Source of the DNA: Curvibacter microcysteis
GTDB lineage: Bacteria; Pseudomonadota; Gammaproteobacteria; Burkholderiales; Burkholderiaceae_C
Assembly: GCF_028649455.1 (NCBI RefSeq)
Contig: NZ_JAQSIO010000002.1
Coordinates: 620,001-684,000, forward strand
Reading direction: 5' to 3'
Length of the DNA stretch: 64,000 bases
The notes below the pieces were generated by a model. The model worked only from the letters and a program-made list of their open reading frames with translations. It searched no databases and had not been told where the DNA came from. Positions 61,164 through 64,000 of the stretch are shown here, one piece after another; the stretch's first letter is position 1, and each line of letters opens with the position of its first letter. The position numbers were made by a program, and so were the translations under genes.

Positions 61164-61733
61164 TCAACCTGCCATCAGCTTGTGCACCAAGTCGGCGGTG
61201 GTGCTGGCCTTGTATTTGCGCATCAGGCGGGCGCGGTAGATCTCGACCGTGCGGTGGCTGATCTCGAGGACGCGACCAATTTCCTTGGAGGTCAGGCCGT
61301 CCATCAAGTGCGAGGCCACTTCGCGCTCGCGCGCCGTCAGTTCTGCCTTGACGGGGCGGCGGGAGCTCAGGTCTTCAAATGTCCAGATGCCGGCTTCGTG
61401 CGGGTCGTCGCGGTTGAGGGCGCGGCCGGTGACGTGACACCAGAAGGTTTCGCCCTTGAGTCGCCCATCCACCCGCTTCATGATCCGATCGTCGGCGTAA
61501 TGGCCGCTTTTGTTGAGGATGGGCGCAATGCGGGCGCCGGTGCGTTCGTACTCGTCGGCGCTGGGGTAAAGCACTTGAAAGGATTGGCCCACCAGGCGCT
61601 CCCGGGTGGTGCCAAACATCTCGCAGACGCGCTGGTTGCAGTCCACGATGCTGCGGTGCCGGGACAGCACCAGGCCAATGGGGGCCAACTCGAAAGCCAG
61701 TTGGTAGTCGAGTTCAATCGGGAGCGGGGTCAT
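61164..61733 (-). CDS. PAS-LuxR transcriptional regulator
   Basis: A 189-residue protein with an N-terminal PAS domain (about residues 8-125: LAPIGLVLSRHRSIVDCNQR, MFGTTRERLVGQSF) and a C-terminal LuxR/FixJ helix-turn-helix (LTAREREVASHLMDGLTSKE). It lacks a receiver domain. It is divergent from scoAB, separated by 88 bases containing a dyad, and so is a good candidate regulator of that operon, perhaps sensing a small molecule through PAS. Confidence 0.88.
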   Translation of the reverse strand: MTPLPIELDYQLAFELAPIGLVLSRHRSIVDCNQRVCEMFGTTRERLVGQSFQVLYPSADEYERTGARIAPILNKSGHYADDRIMKRVDGRLKGETFWCHVTGRALNRDDPHEAGIWTFEDLSSRRPVKAELTAREREVASHLMDGLTSKEIGRVLEISHRTVEIYRARLMRKYKASTTADLVHKLMAG

Positions 61734-61751
61734 GCTTGTACTTACGAGCTT

Positions 61752-61779
61752 CTACGTACTTCAATAGGTAGTATCGTAG
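61752..61779. promoter_or_regulatory. Dyad CTACG-TACT-N9-AGTA-T-CGTAG
   Basis: Two-part inverted repeat, perfect in both blocks apart from one inserted base, placed between the PAS-LuxR gene and scoA. It is a likely binding site for the adjacent regulator and could control both directions. Confidence 0.5.
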
Positions 61780-61821
61780 CGAATTCTGTGTGGGCACCGC
61801 TCGCTTCCTGAGGAGACCTTT

Positions 61822-62529
61822 GTGAACAAACTTTTTCCTTCTGCCGCCGCTGCACTGCAGGGTGTGGTCAGCGACGGCCAGTTGTTGGCTGTCGGTGGTT
61901 TTGGCCTCTGCGGCATCCCTGAAGCCCTGATTGACGCCCTGCGCGACACGGGCGTCAAGGACCTGACCGTCATTTCCAACAACGCCGGCGTGGACGGCTT
62001 TGGCCTGGGCAAGCTGCTGGAAACCCGCCAGATCAAGAAAATGATCTCCAGCTACGTGGGCGAAAACAAAGAGTTCGAGCGCCAATACCTGGCCGGCGAA
62101 CTGGCTCTGGAGTTCACCCCCCAGGGCACGCTGGCTGAAAAGCTGCGCGCGGGCGGCGCGGGCATCCCAGCCTTCTTCACCAAGACCGGTGTGGGCACCG
62201 TGGTGGCAGACGGCAAGGAACTGCGTGAATTCGACGGCGAAACCTACGTCATGGAACGCTCACTGGTGCCCGACGTGGCCCTGGTCAAGGCCGATGTGGC
62301 CGACAAGGCCGGCAACCTGCGCTTCCGCTACACCGCGCGCAACTTCAACCCGGCGGTGGCCATGGCGGGCAAGCTGTGCATCGTGGAAGTCGAAAAAATC
62401 GTCGAAGTGGGTGAAATCGCCCCGGACGATGTGCACCTGCCGGGCATTTATGTGCACCGCCTGGTGCTCAACGCCACGCCTGAGAAACGCATCGAAAAAC
62501 GCACCATCACCGAAAAGGCAGGAGTCTGA
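61822..62529 (+). CDS. scoA: 3-oxoacid CoA-transferase subunit A
   Basis: A 235-residue subunit with the family start [20 protein letters not shown] and the [20 protein letters not shown] signature. With subunit B it transfers CoA from succinyl-CoA to acetoacetate or a related 3-oxoacid, entering ketone-body and PHB-derived acetoacetate use. The two genes are two bases apart. Confidence 0.94.
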   Translation: MNKLFPSAAAALQGVVSDGQLLAVGGFGLCGIPEALIDALRDTGVKDLTVISNNAGVDGFGLGKLLETRQIKKMISSYVGENKEFERQYLAGELALEFTPQGTLAEKLRAGGAGIPAFFTKTGVGTVVADGKELREFDGETYVMERSLVPDVALVKADVADKAGNLRFRYTARNFNPAVAMAGKLCIVEVEKIVEVGEIAPDDVHLPGIYVHRLVLNATPEKRIEKRTITEKAGV

Positions 62530-62531
62530 TC

Positions 62532-63170
62532 ATGTCCTGGAATCAAGACCAAATGGCGGCCCGTGCCGCGCACGAACTGCAAGACGGTTTCTACGTCAAC
62601 CTGGGCATCGGCATTCCGACCCTGGTGGCCAACCATGTGCCCTCGAACATCGAGGTGTGGCTGCAATCTGAAAACGGCATGATGGGCATCGGCCCCTTCC
62701 CGACCGAGGACGAGGTCGATGCCGACCTGATCAACGCCGGCAAGCAAACCGTGACCACCATCAAGGGCTCGTCCATCTTTGGCAGCCATGACAGCTTTGC
62801 CATGATCCGTGGCGGCAAGATCAACCTGTCCATCCTGGGCGCCATGCAGGTCAGCGAAAAGGGTGACCTGGCCAACTGGATGATCCCGGGCAAGATGGTC
62901 AAGGGCATGGGCGGCGCCATGGATTTGGTGGCCGGCGTCAAGCGTGTGATCGTGCTGATGGAACACGTGGCCAAGAAGAAAGACGGCACCGAAGACCTGA
63001 AGATCCTGCCCCAGTGCACGCTGCCCCTGACGGGCGTGGGCGTGGTGGACCGCATCATCACCGACCTGGCCGTCATGGACGTGACGCCCGAAGGCCTCAA
63101 GGTGGTCGAACTGGCCCCGGGCGTGACGCGCGAATTCCTGCAGTCCAAGACCGGCGTGACGCTGATCTGA
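62532..63170 (+). CDS. scoB: 3-oxoacid CoA-transferase subunit B
   Basis: A 212-residue subunit containing the catalytic Glu in [15 protein letters not shown] and the start [20 protein letters not shown]. It completes the CoA-transferase. A hairpin with a T-rich tail lies 33 bases after the stop. Confidence 0.95.
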   Translation: MSWNQDQMAARAAHELQDGFYVNLGIGIPTLVANHVPSNIEVWLQSENGMMGIGPFPTEDEVDADLINAGKQTVTTIKGSSIFGSHDSFAMIRGGKINLSILGAMQVSEKGDLANWMIPGKMVKGMGGAMDLVAGVKRVIVLMEHVAKKKDGTEDLKILPQCTLPLTGVGVVDRIITDLAVMDVTPEGLKVVELAPGVTREFLQSKTGVTLI

Positions 63171-63201
63171 GGCCGACGCAGGCTGATTGAGTTGACACAG
63201 C

Positions 63202-63237
63202 AAGCCGCCCACCCCTTTGTGGGGCAGGCGGCCTTTT
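63202..63237 (+). terminator. Terminator of scoAB
   Basis: GCCGCC (63204-63209) pairs with GGCGGC (63227-63232), with an inner CCCC/GGGG stem, and is followed by CTTTTC. It fits an intrinsic terminator. Confidence 0.8.
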
Positions 63238-63398
63238 CAGATGGCGGGCTGGTCCCGCCATTTTTTTGGGGGACAGGGGATGGCCAATGAACCTTGACCC
63301 GCATCTACGATGTCTTGAGAATGCCGTGTCATGGTTGCCGGCGAGTCCATTTTGACCACCGCCGCGCGATCCATTCAGAATGAAACGGGTTGCGCTCT

Positions 63399-63908
63399 AT
63401 GCACAGTCGATGGATGGGGGAATTCACCTGGGGGTGGGAACGTTTTCTAAAGTGCGCTCTCTGGGGCTGCTTAGCGGCACCGCTGCTGGCCCAGGCGCAG
63501 ACGGTCTTGAATTCGGGGGCCACGCTGCCGATTGCGGTGCAGACGGGGCAGTCCTTCAGCCAGACCTTCCGAGGCACCGGCACCATTGACAATGCCTACA
63601 CCCTGAACGGCACGCTACCGCCGGGCTTGTCACTCACGACGGTGACTGCGCCACCGCCGAACGCTGGCAACCATGACATGGTGCTCTCGGGCGTGGCCAC
63701 CGCACCCGGGGGGTACACCTTCAATGTGGACATCGCGGCCCAGAATTTCTCCGCAGCGGTCAACTACAGCAGCACCTTGGTGGTGACCGTGTCACGCCCG
63801 CCTGCGCTGGCCGTGCCATGGACCAGCCCGTTGGTGTTGCTCTTGATGGCGCTCGTTACGGCCGGCTTGGGGGGCTGGGAGCTGCGGGCCCGTCGCGCCG
63901 CGGCCTGA
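63399..63908 (+). CDS. Putative IPTL-CTERM-like surface protein
   Basis: A 169-residue exported protein. After a signal sequence (FLKCALWGCLAAPLLAQAQ) there is one Ig-like (He_PIG-type) domain with LNGTLPPGLSLT and GVATAPGGYTFNVDI. The C-terminus VPWTSPLVLLLMALVTAGLG followed by RARRAAA is a short motif, membrane helix and basic tail, as in IPTL-CTERM sorting signals, though VPWTS differs from the usual IPTL. The start could be ATG 63399, ATG 63414 or TTG 63390. No sorting enzyme is in the window. Confidence 0.6.
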   Translation: MHSRWMGEFTWGWERFLKCALWGCLAAPLLAQAQTVLNSGATLPIAVQTGQSFSQTFRGTGTIDNAYTLNGTLPPGLSLTTVTAPPPNAGNHDMVLSGVATAPGGYTFNVDIAAQNFSAAVNYSSTLVVTVSRPPALAVPWTSPLVLLLMALVTAGLGGWELRARRAAA

Positions 63909-63956
63909 ACGCCAGTCAACTGGGCGCCGGCCGCACCGATCCGCGGCCTCTGGGGC

Positions 63957-64000
63957 TCACAACTCGATCTTGGACCCCATCTCGACCACCAGGTTGTTGG
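63957..64000 (-). CDS. 3' end of a minus-strand gene (partial)
   Basis: The minus strand reads NNLVVEMGSKIEL followed by a stop at 63957-63959, with no interruption to the window edge. It looks like the C-terminus of a protein, too short to identify. Confidence 0.35.
   Translation of the reverse strand, partial: NNLVVEMGSKIEL

Overview
The window reads as a chromosomal segment of a high-GC betaproteobacterium, most likely Burkholderiales, Comamonadaceae-like. This rests on gene content: orphan Bug-type solute-binding proteins, a gcvTHP operon behind a tandem glycine riboswitch, paired liv and TRAP transporters, a 3-oxoacid CoA-transferase next to a PAS-LuxR regulator, and a FixG/CcoG protein. 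No rRNA, tRNA, CRISPR array or prophage was seen.

Region 1 (1-2000): a DUF883 / YqjE-like / YqjK-like stress-membrane operon, then a LapG-type periplasmic cysteine protease on the minus strand. Region 2 (2000-30400): a large exopolysaccharide locus. It begins after a 1.1-kb regulatory gap with an EpsL-like outer-membrane barrel, a Wza exporter, a Wzc-type tyrosine autokinase, a CpsB-type PHP phosphatase, a small unknown membrane protein, ManC and a WcaJ-type initiating transferase, all GC-rich. From 11.8 to about 18.3 kb base composition drops sharply. This AT-rich block carries the polymer-specific genes (Wzx flippase, GT2, Wzy polymerase, hexapeptide acetyltransferase, GT4, GT26) and decays into IS3-family fragments. 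GC-rich DNA resumes with gmd and fcl (GDP-mannose to GDP-fucose), a secreted Ala-rich repeat protein of unknown function, a second O-antigen-ligase-fold protein, a LapD-type degenerate GGDEF/EAL receptor, two tandem galE paralogues (the second lacks the catalytic Tyr), a GDP-mannose mannosyl hydrolase and a fatty acid desaturase. The sugar genes fit a fucose-containing, colanic-acid-like Wzy-dependent polymer. LapG and LapD, normally neighbours, sit about 23 kb apart on either side of the polymer genes.

Region 3 (30.5-42 kb): a PilU-like ATPase; an amidohydrolase with a complete liv-type ABC importer; pyrD and rpiA; two Bug binding proteins and a CatC-like isomerase on the minus strand. Region 4 (42.5-50.4 kb): a MocR-type regulator, CcoG, and gcvTHP with its riboswitch. 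Region 5 (50.4-54.5 kb): a DctPQM TRAP importer and a DenD-like dehydrogenase sharing an identical 26-bp upstream element with a GntR-type palindrome. Region 6 (54.7-64 kb): ETF-ubiquinone oxidoreductase divergent from an SDR/thioesterase pair across a TetR-like palindrome, a metal-dependent hydrolase, a TetR regulator, an AhpD-like protein, small ORFs, DUF1993, a PAS-LuxR regulator divergent from scoAB, an IPTL-CTERM-like surface protein, and the 3' end of one further gene at the right edge.

All functional calls come from reading motifs and gene order by eye; no database search was possible.
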